Origin: Bacillota bacterium
Lineage (GTDB): Bacteria > Bacillota > Clostridia > Acetivibrionales > JAFADI01
Length of the DNA stretch: 64,000 bases
Reading direction: 5' to 3'
Assembly: GCA_023424965.1 (NCBI GenBank)
Contig: JAFADI010000049.1
Span: 23,290 to 87,289, forward strand
In this document: positions 33,060 through 42,065 of the stretch, piece after piece
Layout: each line of letters starts with the position of its first letter
How positions within the stretch are numbered: the stretch's first letter is position 1
The notes under the pieces: model-generated
What the model was told of the DNA's origin: nothing
The model's database searches: none
The model's input: only the letters and a program-made list of their open reading frames with translations
Program-made: the position numbers and the translations under genes

Positions 33060-33584
33060 CTATCTCCTAACCCCCACGATGTGGATAAAACGGATATGCA
33101 CCCAATTATAGTTTGTCAATGCGTAATAATCCCTGTCGTACGTATGGGTGGCAACAAGGATGTTGTCGATGGATGGAACCGTCCCTGTTTCCACCACCAC
33201 CGGCGAATGGGCAAAATCATTTCCTCCATCGAAGGAAAGCTGCACCAGGTCTCCCACTCTTACATCCCCTACATCCACGTTTTCTGCAAAGGGCCCCACA
33301 CCTTTATTGTTTACGAGAAATTTATGGAGAAAATTCACGCCGGTCCATGACGGGGTACGATTGCTGGAACTGGCATAATACCAGCCATGCACCGGCGTAT
33401 AGTTCATTGTATTGCTTCCAGCATAAATGCATTGCGAAGCAAAATTCGTGCAGTCTCCGCCCAGGTTGTGGAAATCCAGATAAGCGGGATTTCTTTTATA
33501 GGCCCAGGCATGGGCATATTGAACCGCTCTCTCCCGGTCGTAGGGAAAGACCTGTGGCGTCCTGTAGATTCCTCCGGTCAACAT
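33060..33584 (-). CDS. Amidase_6-type putative peptidoglycan amidase domain protein
   Basis: 174 residues that fit the Amidase_6 (PF12671) family: YDRERAVQYAHAWAYKRN, then GGDCTNFASQCIYAG with a Cys likely to be the nucleophile of an NlpC/P60-like fold, HSPVVVETG with the likely His, and NWVHIRFIHIVGV at the end. No signal peptide is present, so either it acts in the cytoplasm or spore, or it is exported by another route. In spore formers such proteins are often sporulation-linked; that is inference. GGGAGGTG precedes the ATG by 8 bases. Confidence 0.85.
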   Translation of the reverse strand: MLTGGIYRTPQVFPYDRERAVQYAHAWAYKRNPAYLDFHNLGGDCTNFASQCIYAGSNTMNYTPVHGWYYASSSNRTPSWTGVNFLHKFLVNNKGVGPFAENVDVGDVRVGDLVQLSFDGGNDFAHSPVVVETGTVPSIDNILVATHTYDRDYYALTNYNWVHIRFIHIVGVRR

Positions 33585-33643
33585 AAAAACTACACCTCCC
33601 GATACTCCATCATATGAATACCGGAAGGTGTAAGGTGAATTCT

Positions 33644-34240
33644 TTATGCAGTTTTTTCCAGATATGTCCTGTCGGAATTTACAAGGCAGCGCTGTGCAAT
33701 GTTGAGGGCCACAAGCATGGAAACCGTCAGGGAGTAATTGATATCCTTGTACAGGGAGTGCTTGATGGAGTTGTATTCATTGTGCCTCCGGGTTATGTAG
33801 TCCCTCAGGCTCCCCTCGATTTCCCAGCCCCCAGCATTAAGGATCACCGACAACGGGATGAACTTTTCCATATGCCGTTTGAACCGGTCTCTGAGTCTTC
33901 TCTCATATGCAAAATGCAGGAACAGGTTTTTGTACCTTTTTGCGTTATGGGCCTCGCAGAAATAATCCGCGACAAAGTGTATAACGACACCCAGTTTAAA
34001 AGAAAATTTATCTATCATTTTGTCATTCTCAAGCCAAATACTTCCGCTCAGCTGGTCCATGTACCTTTCAACCAGATTCATGGTTCCGCGGGGTGTATGG
34101 TCCATAAACAGCATGAAAGGATAGATGTCCGGCGCTACGCTCCCATGTCTGAAGCTGTTGTAATTCAAGTCTATGTTCAATTCCCTCTGCAATGCTTCAT
34201 ATATATAGCGGGCGATAAGTTTGTGTGTTTCAGCAAGCAT
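33644..34240 (-). CDS. Zinc-dependent phospholipase C-like protein
   Basis: 198 residues in the family of bacterial zinc phospholipase C (PF00882-type). Conserved His/Asp-bearing elements: ETHKLIARYIYEAL, FRHGSVAPDIYP and KLGVVIHFVADYFCEAHNAK, which in this fold hold zinc ions. There is no signal peptide, unlike secreted alpha-toxins, so a housekeeping or lipid-handling role is more likely than a toxin. The ATG at 34240 has AAGGAGG 8 bases upstream; the GTG at 34246 is closer than optimal. Single gene. Confidence 0.8.
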   Translation of the reverse strand: MLAETHKLIARYIYEALQRELNIDLNYNSFRHGSVAPDIYPFMLFMDHTPRGTMNLVERYMDQLSGSIWLENDKMIDKFSFKLGVVIHFVADYFCEAHNAKRYKNLFLHFAYERRLRDRFKRHMEKFIPLSVILNAGGWEIEGSLRDYITRRHNEYNSIKHSLYKDINYSLTVSMLVALNIAQRCLVNSDRTYLEKTA

Positions 34241-34362
34241 AAACACGTCCTCCTTGTTCTAATATACCCATTTTACCACAGTATTGCTAAAGAAGCTTTA
34301 AGCATCTGTAAATTTTAAATTAACACGCCGCGCCAGTCAACAGGAATTGTGTGGATATTCGT

Positions 34363-36438
34363 TCAAAGCCGGAAGGCCTCCACGGACCTGCCCAGGGCTC
34401 CCGCCAGCTCATTGAGCCTGTCCGCATAGCCATGCACTTCCTTGGTCATCTCGATCTGGCTGTCCGTAAAGCCGCCGATCCCTTCCGAACGGGCGGCAAC
34501 GGCTTCCGAGGCCCCGCTTATTTCTTTCACAAGGTTTACGATATTGTCCTTTTCCTGTTGCATATCATCGAGATGAACAACAATGTTGGATATTTTCTTA
34601 TTAATATCTTTTACCAAAAAGAAAATTTCATCAAAAGCTTTTCTTGTTTCAGTGACCGCGGAATTTTGCTCTTCTGCCGCCAGGTTCACATTGTCCATGG
34701 AGGCGACAAGCTCCGTCGCCTTGTTTTGTATGCTCAGAATGATGTTGTTGATGCCGGCGGCCTCTTCCCTTGTCTGGTCCGACAGCTTCTTGATCTCGTC
34801 GGCTACAACGGCGAAGCCTCTTCCCACTTCGCCCGCCCTCACCGCCTCAATGGACGCATTGAGAGAGAGGAGCTTGGTTTGCCTTGCGATGGTGCTGATG
34901 GTTTTTGCGATTTTGTTTATCTGGATGATCTCATCATTGAGGAGCATGATAACATTGCCCACAAGCTCGGTATTTTTCAAGTTCACCACGGATTTGTCCT
35001 TTAAAACCCCTACCAGCTTCATGCCTTCTTCCGCCGAGGCGTATACCTTCCCGGAGCACCCGTCGATTTCCACCGAAAGGCCCTTTGCCGTGTTGATGCT
35101 GTCCGAAAGGGTTTCAATATTTCGTGCAACGATATCGGTGCTTTCCGCCTGCCGCTGTATGCTGCCCGTTATGTCCGAAACGGCCGACACGGTGTCCTCC
35201 GCATGGGACAGGGAGCTCTGGGAGGCAGAAGCCATGCTGGCGGTGGTGTCGGTCACCTGCAAGGCTGCATCCTTCACTCCGTTAATGATCTTTTTCAGGT
35301 TTCCTGTCATATCGGCAAAACCCGTTTTAAGTTCGTTGATTTCAGAAATCACCGATTTGAAATTGATATTTATGTTGAGATCTCCCTTTTCCACCTGTTT
35401 CATGAGACCCACCAATTTCATGATGGGTCTGGACAGGTAGCCGGAGTAGCCCACCGAAACCAAAACCGAAAGGATGACCAGTGCAACCAGCATCCACACC
35501 GTAAAATTTCTGAGCCTGTCCACGGGGGCCATGAATTCCCTCATGTCCAGCTGTGCACATATGAGCCACCCTGTCAGGCCGGACTTTATATAGTATGCGT
35601 TTTTTGTCTTGCCATTATAATCGTATGTTATGAAGCCTCTCTCGGCATCTGTGCTTTTTACCAGTTCCTCCAGCTTCTTTTTGTCATTGGTTGTGTTGAT
35701 GAGCTTATTGTCGGTATTGAAAATCGTATTGTTCTCACTATTTATCACCACCACCTCGCCGGTAGTGCCGGGTTTGGTGTTATTATAGCCTGCCGTCAGC
35801 TTCTCCAGGTCGAACATGATTGTCATGACCCCCATAAAGCCTGCCAGGCTTTTTACAGGCCTGGAAACCGGCAGCAGCACGATCCCTGTGGCCTTTGATT
35901 TTATTGGATTTCCAATGAGCATTTTATTGCTGCTTTTCAGAGTCTCAAAATCCTTCATATCGTAAAACTGCTGGTCGATATAGGTACTGTGGTGTTTTGA
36001 GCCCTCCAGCACGATCCGCCCCTTTATGTCCGCAATGTAAACCGTTTCGTAAAGCTTTTCCGAGCTTTCCACCACATTTTTTAGGGACATTTCAATGGCA
36101 TTCTTTCTTCCCGGGTCCACCTGGCTGTCCGCTCCCCTGTTGTAGTTTTCCATCACCACCGTGATGTCCGACTGGGAAGATATTCCCTTGATCAGGTTCC
36201 CCGCACTCTCCATCTGTGTTTCGATGCTGCCGAGGATTCCTTCGGAATAGGCTTTTAAAGTGTTTGTCTTCTCCAGGGTTATGTTATCGTTTGTGCTCTT
36301 ATATGTAATGATTCCTACCAAAGCCATTGGGACGATAGATATTGCTACAAGTACCGATATGAGTTGGGCTTTTAGCGATGTGTTAAAGGAAAATGCGTTC
36401 TTCAATGCCTTGGACAAATGATTGTACAGCTTCTTCAT
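34363..36438 (-). CDS. Methyl-accepting chemotaxis protein
   Basis: 691 residues. Membrane helix 1 (about 26-46), an extracellular dCache-like sensor (about 50-305), membrane helix 2 (about 311-333), HAMP (YLSRPIMKLVGLMKQVEKGD), and a long signalling helix hairpin with tip NASIEAVRAGEVGRGFAVVA and DEIKKLSDQTREEA. It reports an external ligand to CheA/CheW. The ligand is not evident. AAGGGGTGAGG precedes the ATG. The gene stands alone on the minus strand, separated from pstS by a terminator. Confidence 0.95.
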   Translation of the reverse strand: MKKLYNHLSKALKNAFSFNTSLKAQLISVLVAISIVPMALVGIITYKSTNDNITLEKTNTLKAYSEGILGSIETQMESAGNLIKGISSQSDITVVMENYNRGADSQVDPGRKNAIEMSLKNVVESSEKLYETVYIADIKGRIVLEGSKHHSTYIDQQFYDMKDFETLKSSNKMLIGNPIKSKATGIVLLPVSRPVKSLAGFMGVMTIMFDLEKLTAGYNNTKPGTTGEVVVINSENNTIFNTDNKLINTTNDKKKLEELVKSTDAERGFITYDYNGKTKNAYYIKSGLTGWLICAQLDMREFMAPVDRLRNFTVWMLVALVILSVLVSVGYSGYLSRPIMKLVGLMKQVEKGDLNININFKSVISEINELKTGFADMTGNLKKIINGVKDAALQVTDTTASMASASQSSLSHAEDTVSAVSDITGSIQRQAESTDIVARNIETLSDSINTAKGLSVEIDGCSGKVYASAEEGMKLVGVLKDKSVVNLKNTELVGNVIMLLNDEIIQINKIAKTISTIARQTKLLSLNASIEAVRAGEVGRGFAVVADEIKKLSDQTREEAAGINNIILSIQNKATELVASMDNVNLAAEEQNSAVTETRKAFDEIFFLVKDINKKISNIVVHLDDMQQEKDNIVNLVKEISGASEAVAARSEGIGGFTDSQIEMTKEVHGYADRLNELAGALGRSVEAFRL

Positions 36439-36473
36439 CCCCTCACCCCTTCAATAAAAACGATGGCCCATAG

Positions 36474-36515
36474 AAAAATTTATGGTACTCCACCTACCCG
36501 GCAGAGTACCATAAA
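36474..36515 (-). terminator. Terminator of pstS
   Basis: TTTATGGTACTC (36479-36490) pairs with GAGTACCATAAA (36504-36515); on the minus strand the stem is followed by TTTTTC. It lies 25 bases after the pstS stop. Confidence 0.88.
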
Positions 36516-36540
36516 GCGTCATATCTACTGGACGCGGTGC

Positions 36541-37521
36541 TTATTTGATTTTTGCCAGTTCCTTGCTGTAATCGTCAAGAGGAACAGACTTTGCTTCTTC
36601 TACAAGCTTGGGGGCATTGGTCAGGTAGAATTTTACAAATTCCTTCACCTGGGGCTGCTCCATGGCTTTAGAACTTACATATATATAAAGGGGTCTGGAA
36701 AGGGGATAGCTCAAATCCTTTATGGTTTCAAAGGTGGGTTCCACGGGGCCTTTGCCTGCGTCAAGCTTCAGAACCTTCAATTTGTCCATGTTTTCTTCAT
36801 AGTAGGCAAATCCAAAGTAGCCCAGGGCATTTTTATCGCCTGCAACGCCCTGTACGAGCACATTGTCGTCTTCACTGGGTGTGTAGTTGGTCGTGGATTC
36901 CTTGGCCTTGCCGTTTACCTTTTCGGTAAAGAACTCAAAGGTGCCTGAATCGGTACCTGGTCCGTAAAGCTTGAGCTCCGCATCGGGCCATGCAGGGTTT
37001 ACCTCGTTCCATTTCTTCACTGTGCTGTCTTTGGACCACATCTTTTTCAGTTCTTCAATTTTGACTGTGTCGAGCTTGCTGTCCTTGTTTACAACAACGG
37101 ATACTCCGTCGTAAGCGACCATGAATTCAATGTAATCAATACCCTTTGCTTTTGCTGCCTCAGCCTCTTCCTTCTTGATGGGCCTTGAAGCGTCGCAAAT
37201 ATCGATTTCACCGGCGGAGAACTTCTTCATACCGCCGCCTGTGCCTGAAAGGGCAACGGAAACTTCGACTGCCGGCTGCACGCCTTTAAATTCTTCTGCT
37301 ACGGCAGCAGTGATGGGGTATACCGTGCTTGAACCATCGATGATGATCTTGCCTCCAAGTTTTGCTGCTTCTTCCTTTTTAGGTTCTTCGGTTTTTGCGG
37401 GCTCTTCCGTCTTGGCATCGGTCTTCGGCTGCTCCGCAGGAGCCTGGCCTCCACATGCCGCAGTTAATGCGAGAGCCGCCACAATCATTGAAACAACGAA
37501 AAGTTTAAATATCTTATTCAC
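36541..37521 (-). CDS. pstS: Phosphate-binding lipoprotein PstS
   Basis: 326 residues. A lipoprotein signal ends at Cys23 (LTAACGG), followed by a Glu/Lys/Pro-rich linker, then the phosphate-binding domain: DGSSTVYPITAAVAEEF, SGTGGGMKKFSAGEID, ICDASRPI and GPGTDSGTFEFF, which supply the Ser/Thr/Asp/Arg phosphate ligands. It captures phosphate outside the cell for PstCAB. The start is GTG with GGGAGGAA 7 bases upstream. It has its own Pho box and terminator and is split from pstCA by two plus-strand exporter genes. Confidence 0.95.
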   Translation of the reverse strand: MNKIFKLFVVSMIVAALALTAACGGQAPAEQPKTDAKTEEPAKTEEPKKEEAAKLGGKIIIDGSSTVYPITAAVAEEFKGVQPAVEVSVALSGTGGGMKKFSAGEIDICDASRPIKKEEAEAAKAKGIDYIEFMVAYDGVSVVVNKDSKLDTVKIEELKKMWSKDSTVKKWNEVNPAWPDAELKLYGPGTDSGTFEFFTEKVNGKAKESTTNYTPSEDDNVLVQGVAGDKNALGYFGFAYYEENMDKLKVLKLDAGKGPVEPTFETIKDLSYPLSRPLYIYVSSKAMEQPQVKEFVKFYLTNAPKLVEEAKSVPLDDYSKELAKIK

Positions 37522-37590
37522 TTTTTTATTCCTCCCATTAAGTTTATGTCACCATTATCCATCACGTTTTTTAGTTTCATATTACGCTCA

Positions 37591-37627
37591 GGTTAATAAT
37601 TGTTAAGTTCGTATTAAGAAAAATTAA
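37591..37627 (-). promoter_or_regulatory. Pho box of pstS
   Basis: On the minus strand four TTAAnn repeats: TTAATT (37622-37627), TTAATA (37612-37617), TTAACA (37601-37606) and TTAACC (37591-37596), spaced 10, 11 and 10 bases. This matches PhoP-binding arrays of Firmicutes (TTAACA direct repeats about 11 bases apart). Confidence 0.75.
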
Positions 37628-37678
37628 CACAGATTCCATAAAGAGCGGCAATTTTATGACCTTCATACCTCCATGCAT

Positions 37679-37707
37679 TTTTCACGCGGAAATTTATATG
37701 CTATAAT
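37679..37707 (+). promoter_or_regulatory. Promoter of the ABC exporter pair
   Basis: -10 TATAAT (37702-37707) with -35 TTTTCA (37679-37684) and a 17-base spacer. Transcription from here begins after the upstream in-frame ATG at 37673, supporting the TTG start at 37745. Confidence 0.55.
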
Positions 37708-37744
37708 CATACTTAAAATTGCTATCTTAAGAAAGGCGACAGAT

Positions 37745-39472
37745 TTGCTCAAACTCGCGGCTTTTTTGAAACCATATAGAAAAGAATGCATCCTGGGCCC
37801 GGCTTTCAAACTGCTGGAAGCCATCCTGGAATTGCTGTTGCCCACCATCATGGCTCTTATCATCAATAACGGCGTGAATCTGCACGACAGGGCCTATGTG
37901 CTGAAAATGGGAGGACTTATGCTGCTGATGGCCCTGCTGGGCTTCGGCAGCTCCATGATATGCCAGTATTATGCCGCGCGTACCTCCCAGGGCTTCGGTA
38001 CCACCCTGCGCAACAGCATTTTCAGCCATATATCTTCCCTTTCCTATGCAGAGATCGACAGGTTCGGCACACCTTCACTGATCAACAGGATCACCAATGA
38101 TGCAAACCAGCTTCAGCTGGCCGTCGCCATGCTGATACGCCTCGTCATACGGGCACCCTTCATATGCATCGGTGCGGTTATTATGGCAATGCTGCTGGAC
38201 TTCAAGCTGTCCCTGGTCTTGATGGCTGCCGTACCTGTTTTTACAGTCGCCATCTATATTATTATAAACAAGACCTCGCCCCTCTACCGCAAATATCAGC
38301 AGAAGCTGGATATGCTGGCGCTGATGATACGGGAAAACCTTTCCGGTGTGCGGGTCATCAGGGCTTTTGCAAAAAGTGCCGCCGAGAAACGGCGCTTTGA
38401 CACCTTCAATGATGATTTGACGGATACCGCCCTTTTTGTGGGAAAAATATCCGCTTTGTTGAACCCTCTCACGTCCCTGGTAATGAATGCCGCCATTATC
38501 GCCATTCTGTGGGCCGGCGGTTTCCACATCAACGCCGGAAGGCTTTCCCAGGGCGAAATCATCGCCTTTGTCAACTATATGACGCAAATCCTGCTGGCTC
38601 TCATCGTGGTATCCAATCTCGTCATCATCTTCACCCGGGCCTCCGCATCTGCCAGGCGTGTCAATGAAGTGCTGTCCGCCACAACCTCCGTCCCAGAAAA
38701 TGCCGTACCTTTTTTAAAGGATGAAACGGCTCCCGCCATCGTTTTCCGGAATGTTTCCTTCCGTTACAGTTCCACCGGCGACACGGCCCTTGCCGATGTT
38801 TCGGTAGCCATCGGCACCGGCGAGACCGTTGGAGTTATCGGCAGCACCGGCTCCGGCAAATCCACCTTTGTCAACCTCATCCCGAGATTTTACGATGCGG
38901 GCAAAGGAGAAATACTGGTCCACGGCGTAAATGTCAAGGATTATTCCCTGGGCCAATTGCGGGAGGAAATCGGTGTGGTGCCTCAAAAAGCACTGCTTTT
39001 TACCGGCACCGTGGCGGAAAATATCCGCTGGGGCAAACAGAACGCAACGGAGGAGGAAGTGGTAGAGGCAGCCAGGCTTGCACAGGCCCATGAGTTCATT
39101 GTGAAGCTTCCGGACGGATATAATTCCCGGGTGTCACAGGGAGGATCGAACTTTTCCGGCGGACAGAGGCAACGCCTGACCATCGCCCGTGCGCTGGTTT
39201 CACAGCCCCGGATACTGATCCTCGACGACTCCTCCAGCGCACTGGATTTTGCCACCGATGCGGCACTGCGTCAGGCGCTTAAGCAAGGCCCCGGGAACAT
39301 GACGGTGCTGATTGTTTCCCAGCGGGCCAGTTCCATAAAGCATGCGGACAAAATCATCGTGTTGGACGACGGCTGCATTGCGGACACCGGCACCCACGAC
39401 AGCCTGATGAAAAGCTGCGAGACCTACAGGGAAATATGTCTTTCCCAGCTTTCCGGGGAGGAGGCGCTATGA
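37745..39472 (+). CDS. ABC exporter half-transporter, degenerate-site subunit
   Basis: 575 residues: six membrane helices, then an ATPase domain. Walker A is GSTGSGKST, the signature is FSGGQRQRL, and Walker B reads ILILDDSSSALD, with Asp where active exporters have the catalytic Glu. This is the pattern of the TM287-like half of heterodimeric exporters, so it should pair with the next gene. Start: TTG at 37745, in a good ribosome-binding context (AAAGGCGA) and downstream of the promoter; an ATG at 37673 would lie upstream of the promoter -10. It shares ATGA with the next gene. Substrate unknown. Confidence 0.87.
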   Translation: MLKLAAFLKPYRKECILGPAFKLLEAILELLLPTIMALIINNGVNLHDRAYVLKMGGLMLLMALLGFGSSMICQYYAARTSQGFGTTLRNSIFSHISSLSYAEIDRFGTPSLINRITNDANQLQLAVAMLIRLVIRAPFICIGAVIMAMLLDFKLSLVLMAAVPVFTVAIYIIINKTSPLYRKYQQKLDMLALMIRENLSGVRVIRAFAKSAAEKRRFDTFNDDLTDTALFVGKISALLNPLTSLVMNAAIIAILWAGGFHINAGRLSQGEIIAFVNYMTQILLALIVVSNLVIIFTRASASARRVNEVLSATTSVPENAVPFLKDETAPAIVFRNVSFRYSSTGDTALADVSVAIGTGETVGVIGSTGSGKSTFVNLIPRFYDAGKGEILVHGVNVKDYSLGQLREEIGVVPQKALLFTGTVAENIRWGKQNATEEEVVEAARLAQAHEFIVKLPDGYNSRVSQGGSNFSGGQRQRLTIARALVSQPRILILDDSSSALDFATDAALRQALKQGPGNMTVLIVSQRASSIKHADKIIVLDDGCIADTGTHDSLMKSCETYREICLSQLSGEEAL

Positions 39473-41205
39473 ACAAAAAACTGCTTTTGAGGATATTGAA
39501 ATATACAGATAAATACAGGGGTTTTCTGCTGGGATCTGCCCTGTGCGCCATTTTAAGCGTGGCCGCCAGTCTGGCGGGACCCATACTGATAGGAAGCGCC
39601 ATCGATTCCATGGCAGGTGCCCATGGAGTGGATTTCACCAGGATTATGAGCCTTTTGGGGGCTCTGGCATTCATCTATGCGGGAGGCAGCCTTTTCGGAT
39701 GGCTCCTTGCCTATATGACCAACCGCATCGCCTATGGAACGGTCAACGACATGCGCCTCCAACTGTTCGAGAAACTGAACACCCTGCCGCTGAAATTCTA
39801 TGATACCAATCCCCACGGCGACACCATCAGCCGTTTCATCAACGACATGGATACCATTTCCGACGGCTTGCTGCAGGGCATATCCACGCTGCTCACAGGC
39901 ATCGTCACCATCGTGGGCGCCATCGGCTTCATGCTGTACATCAATCCCCTGATGGCACTGGTGGTACTGCTGTCCTCCCCCGCTTCCTATTTTATGTCGC
40001 GCTTCATTTCCCGCCGTTCCCAGCAGATGTTCAGGGAACAGGCAAAGGACCTGGGCAGGTTGAACGGCTATATTGAAGAAATCATTTCGGGGCAGAAGGT
40101 GGTCAAGGCATTTAACTTTGAGAAGCGTTCCTTTGAGCAGTTTCAAGACATCAATGGGGCATTGTACAATTCGGGGATGAAAGCCCAGTTCTATTCCTCC
40201 CTCACCAATCCCTCCACCCGCCTCGTCAACAATATCACCTATACTGTCATCGGCATCATTGGAAGTATTTTTGCCATTCTGGGGAAAATCACGGTGGGAG
40301 GCATCTCCAGCTTTCTCATCTATTCCAGCCTGTTTGCGAAGCCTTTCAACGAGATTTCGGGAGTTCTGGCCCAGTTGCAGGCAGCAGCAGCCTCCGCCCA
40401 GCGTATATTCCATATCCTGGACCTGCCTCCGGAGGCTCCCGACGGCAAAGATGCCATTCCCCTGAGCCAAAGCCGGGGAAATATAACCTTTGAAAATGTA
40501 GCTTTTTCCTACAATCCGGAGCGTCCTCTGATTTCCAACTTCAATTTGAAGGTGAAACCGGGAAGCCGTATTGCCATCGTAGGGCAGACAGGCGCCGGCA
40601 AAACCACCCTGGTAAATCTGCTGATGCGGTTTTATGAGGTCGACGGGGGTTCCATCTCCGTTGACGGCGCGAATATCAATACCCTCACCCGCGACAGCCT
40701 GCGGCGGAATTTCGGGATGGTGCTCCAGGACACCTGGCTGTTTGAGGGCAGCATACGGGATAACATCGCCTACGGCAAACCGGAGGCCACCGACGAGGAA
40801 ATTATGGCCGCGGCCAAAGCGGCCGACGCCCACAGCTTCATCCGGCGTTTGCCCAGAGGCTATGACACCTTGCTTGCCGATGCAGGGGAAAACCTGTCCC
40901 AGGGACAGAAGCAGCTTCTTACCATCGCCCGGGTAATGCTGGTGGACCCTCCCATGCTGATTCTGGATGAAGCCACAAGCAGCATCGACACAAGAACGGA
41001 AATTCACATACAAAAAGCCTTCCAGAAAATGATGGAAGGCAGGACCAGCTTTGTCATCGCCCACAGGCTGTCCACCATACGGGAGGCGGACCTGATTCTG
41101 GTCATGGACAAGGGCAATGTGGTGGAAAGCGGCACCCACGAAGAGCTGCTGAAAGCCAAAGGCCATTACGCCAACCTCTACAACAGCCAGTTCGCGGTAT
41201 CTTAA
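39469..41205 (+). CDS. ABC exporter half-transporter, catalytic subunit
   Basis: 578 residues. Six membrane helices precede the ATPase: Walker A GQTGAGKTT, signature LSQGQKQLL (noncanonical LSQGQ), Walker B LILDEATSSID with the catalytic Glu, and the switch His in IAHRLSTIR. Together with the upstream half it gives one normal and one degenerate ATP site, as in TM287/288. The ATG at 39469 overlaps the previous stop (ATGA) and follows GGGGAGGAGG. It converges with pstA, leaving 2 bases between stop codons and no terminator. Drugs, lipids or peptides are possible substrates. Confidence 0.92.
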   Translation: MNKKLLLRILKYTDKYRGFLLGSALCAILSVAASLAGPILIGSAIDSMAGAHGVDFTRIMSLLGALAFIYAGGSLFGWLLAYMTNRIAYGTVNDMRLQLFEKLNTLPLKFYDTNPHGDTISRFINDMDTISDGLLQGISTLLTGIVTIVGAIGFMLYINPLMALVVLLSSPASYFMSRFISRRSQQMFREQAKDLGRLNGYIEEIISGQKVVKAFNFEKRSFEQFQDINGALYNSGMKAQFYSSLTNPSTRLVNNITYTVIGIIGSIFAILGKITVGGISSFLIYSSLFAKPFNEISGVLAQLQAAAASAQRIFHILDLPPEAPDGKDAIPLSQSRGNITFENVAFSYNPERPLISNFNLKVKPGSRIAIVGQTGAGKTTLVNLLMRFYEVDGGSISVDGANINTLTRDSLRRNFGMVLQDTWLFEGSIRDNIAYGKPEATDEEIMAAAKAADAHSFIRRLPRGYDTLLADAGENLSQGQKQLLTIARVMLVDPPMLILDEATSSIDTRTEIHIQKAFQKMMEGRTSFVIAHRLSTIREADLILVMDKGNVVESGTHEELLKAKGHYANLYNSQFAVS

Positions 41206-41207
41206 TA

Positions 41208-42065
41208 CTATTCTACATTCTTTTGATATTTGTTCCGCAGTATGATGGCGGCGGCATTGGTGGTAAGCAGCAGCGCCAGCAGGACGATGATGCCCGCCGC
41301 GGCCAGCTCTCTGAAATCATTTTTGGGAAGGCCCGTCCAGTAGTAAATCTGCATGGGAAGCGCCGTAAAGTTGTCCATAACGTTCTTGGGAAGAAAAGAT
41401 ACAAAGGTGGCGGCTCCCACCATGATGAGCGGGGCGCTCTCCCCCAGGGCCCTGGAAACGGAAAGTATCACTCCCGTGAGTATTCCCGGGAAGGCCACCG
41501 GCAGGACAACTTTCCGGATGGTCTGCCATTTGGTGGCACCCAGGGCATAGGAACCGTGTCTCAAGAACTGGGGAACGGCCCGGATCGCCTCCTGGGAGGC
41601 AACGATGACAATGGGCAGCACCACCAGGGACATGGTCAGGGAACCGGAAAGTATGCTCTTCTTTAAAGCCAGAGTTCTCACAAACACCGCCAGACCCAAC
41701 AGACCGTATACAATGGAGGGAGTTCCCGACAGATTGGAAATATTTATTTTAATAAACCGGGTGAGTCCGTTGTTTTTTGCATATTCCTCCAGGTAGATGG
41801 CACAGCCCAGGCCCACGGGTACGGCAAAAATCACCGTCAGCAATATGATATAGGCACTTCCCACAATCCCCGGCAAAATACCCGATCTATTGGGGAACCT
41901 GGAGGGAAAACCCGTAAAGAAAGTCTGCGTCAGCCAGGGAATCCCTTTGCGCAGAATGTCGAGCATCAGTATGAATAGAATGATGATACCGATACAGGTC
42001 ACCGCGAAAATGACCCCATGAAAAATCTTATCTTTTAACTTCCTATATTTAATCCGGTTGTTCAT
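41208..42065 (-). CDS. pstA: Phosphate ABC transporter permease PstA
   Basis: 285 residues with about six membrane helices and the family segments YLEEYAKNNGLTRF, LSGTPSIVYGLLGL and LRHGSYALGATKWQT (EAA-type loop that meets PstB), followed by SRALGESAPLIMVGAA. It forms the membrane channel with PstC. The ATG at 42065 has GGAGG 7-8 bases upstream; the TTG at 42068 is less likely. Its start overlaps the pstC stop by one base (TGATG). Confidence 0.94.
   Translation of the reverse strand: MNNRIKYRKLKDKIFHGVIFAVTCIGIIILFILMLDILRKGIPWLTQTFFTGFPSRFPNRSGILPGIVGSAYIILLTVIFAVPVGLGCAIYLEEYAKNNGLTRFIKINISNLSGTPSIVYGLLGLAVFVRTLALKKSILSGSLTMSLVVLPIVIVASQEAIRAVPQFLRHGSYALGATKWQTIRKVVLPVAFPGILTGVILSVSRALGESAPLIMVGAATFVSFLPKNVMDNFTALPMQIYYWTGLPKNDFRELAAAGIIVLLALLLTTNAAAIILRNKYQKNVE

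Noticed and set aside
33644..34240. Alpha-toxin-like secreted phospholipase
   Set aside because: No signal peptide and no C-terminal C2-like domain; only the zinc-binding helical core is seen.
39553..41166. 537-codon open frame antisense to the ABC exporter gene
   Set aside because: It mirrors a gene with strong transporter motifs, has no ribosome binding site and encodes His/Gly/Gln-rich sequence typical of shadows in GC-rich third positions.
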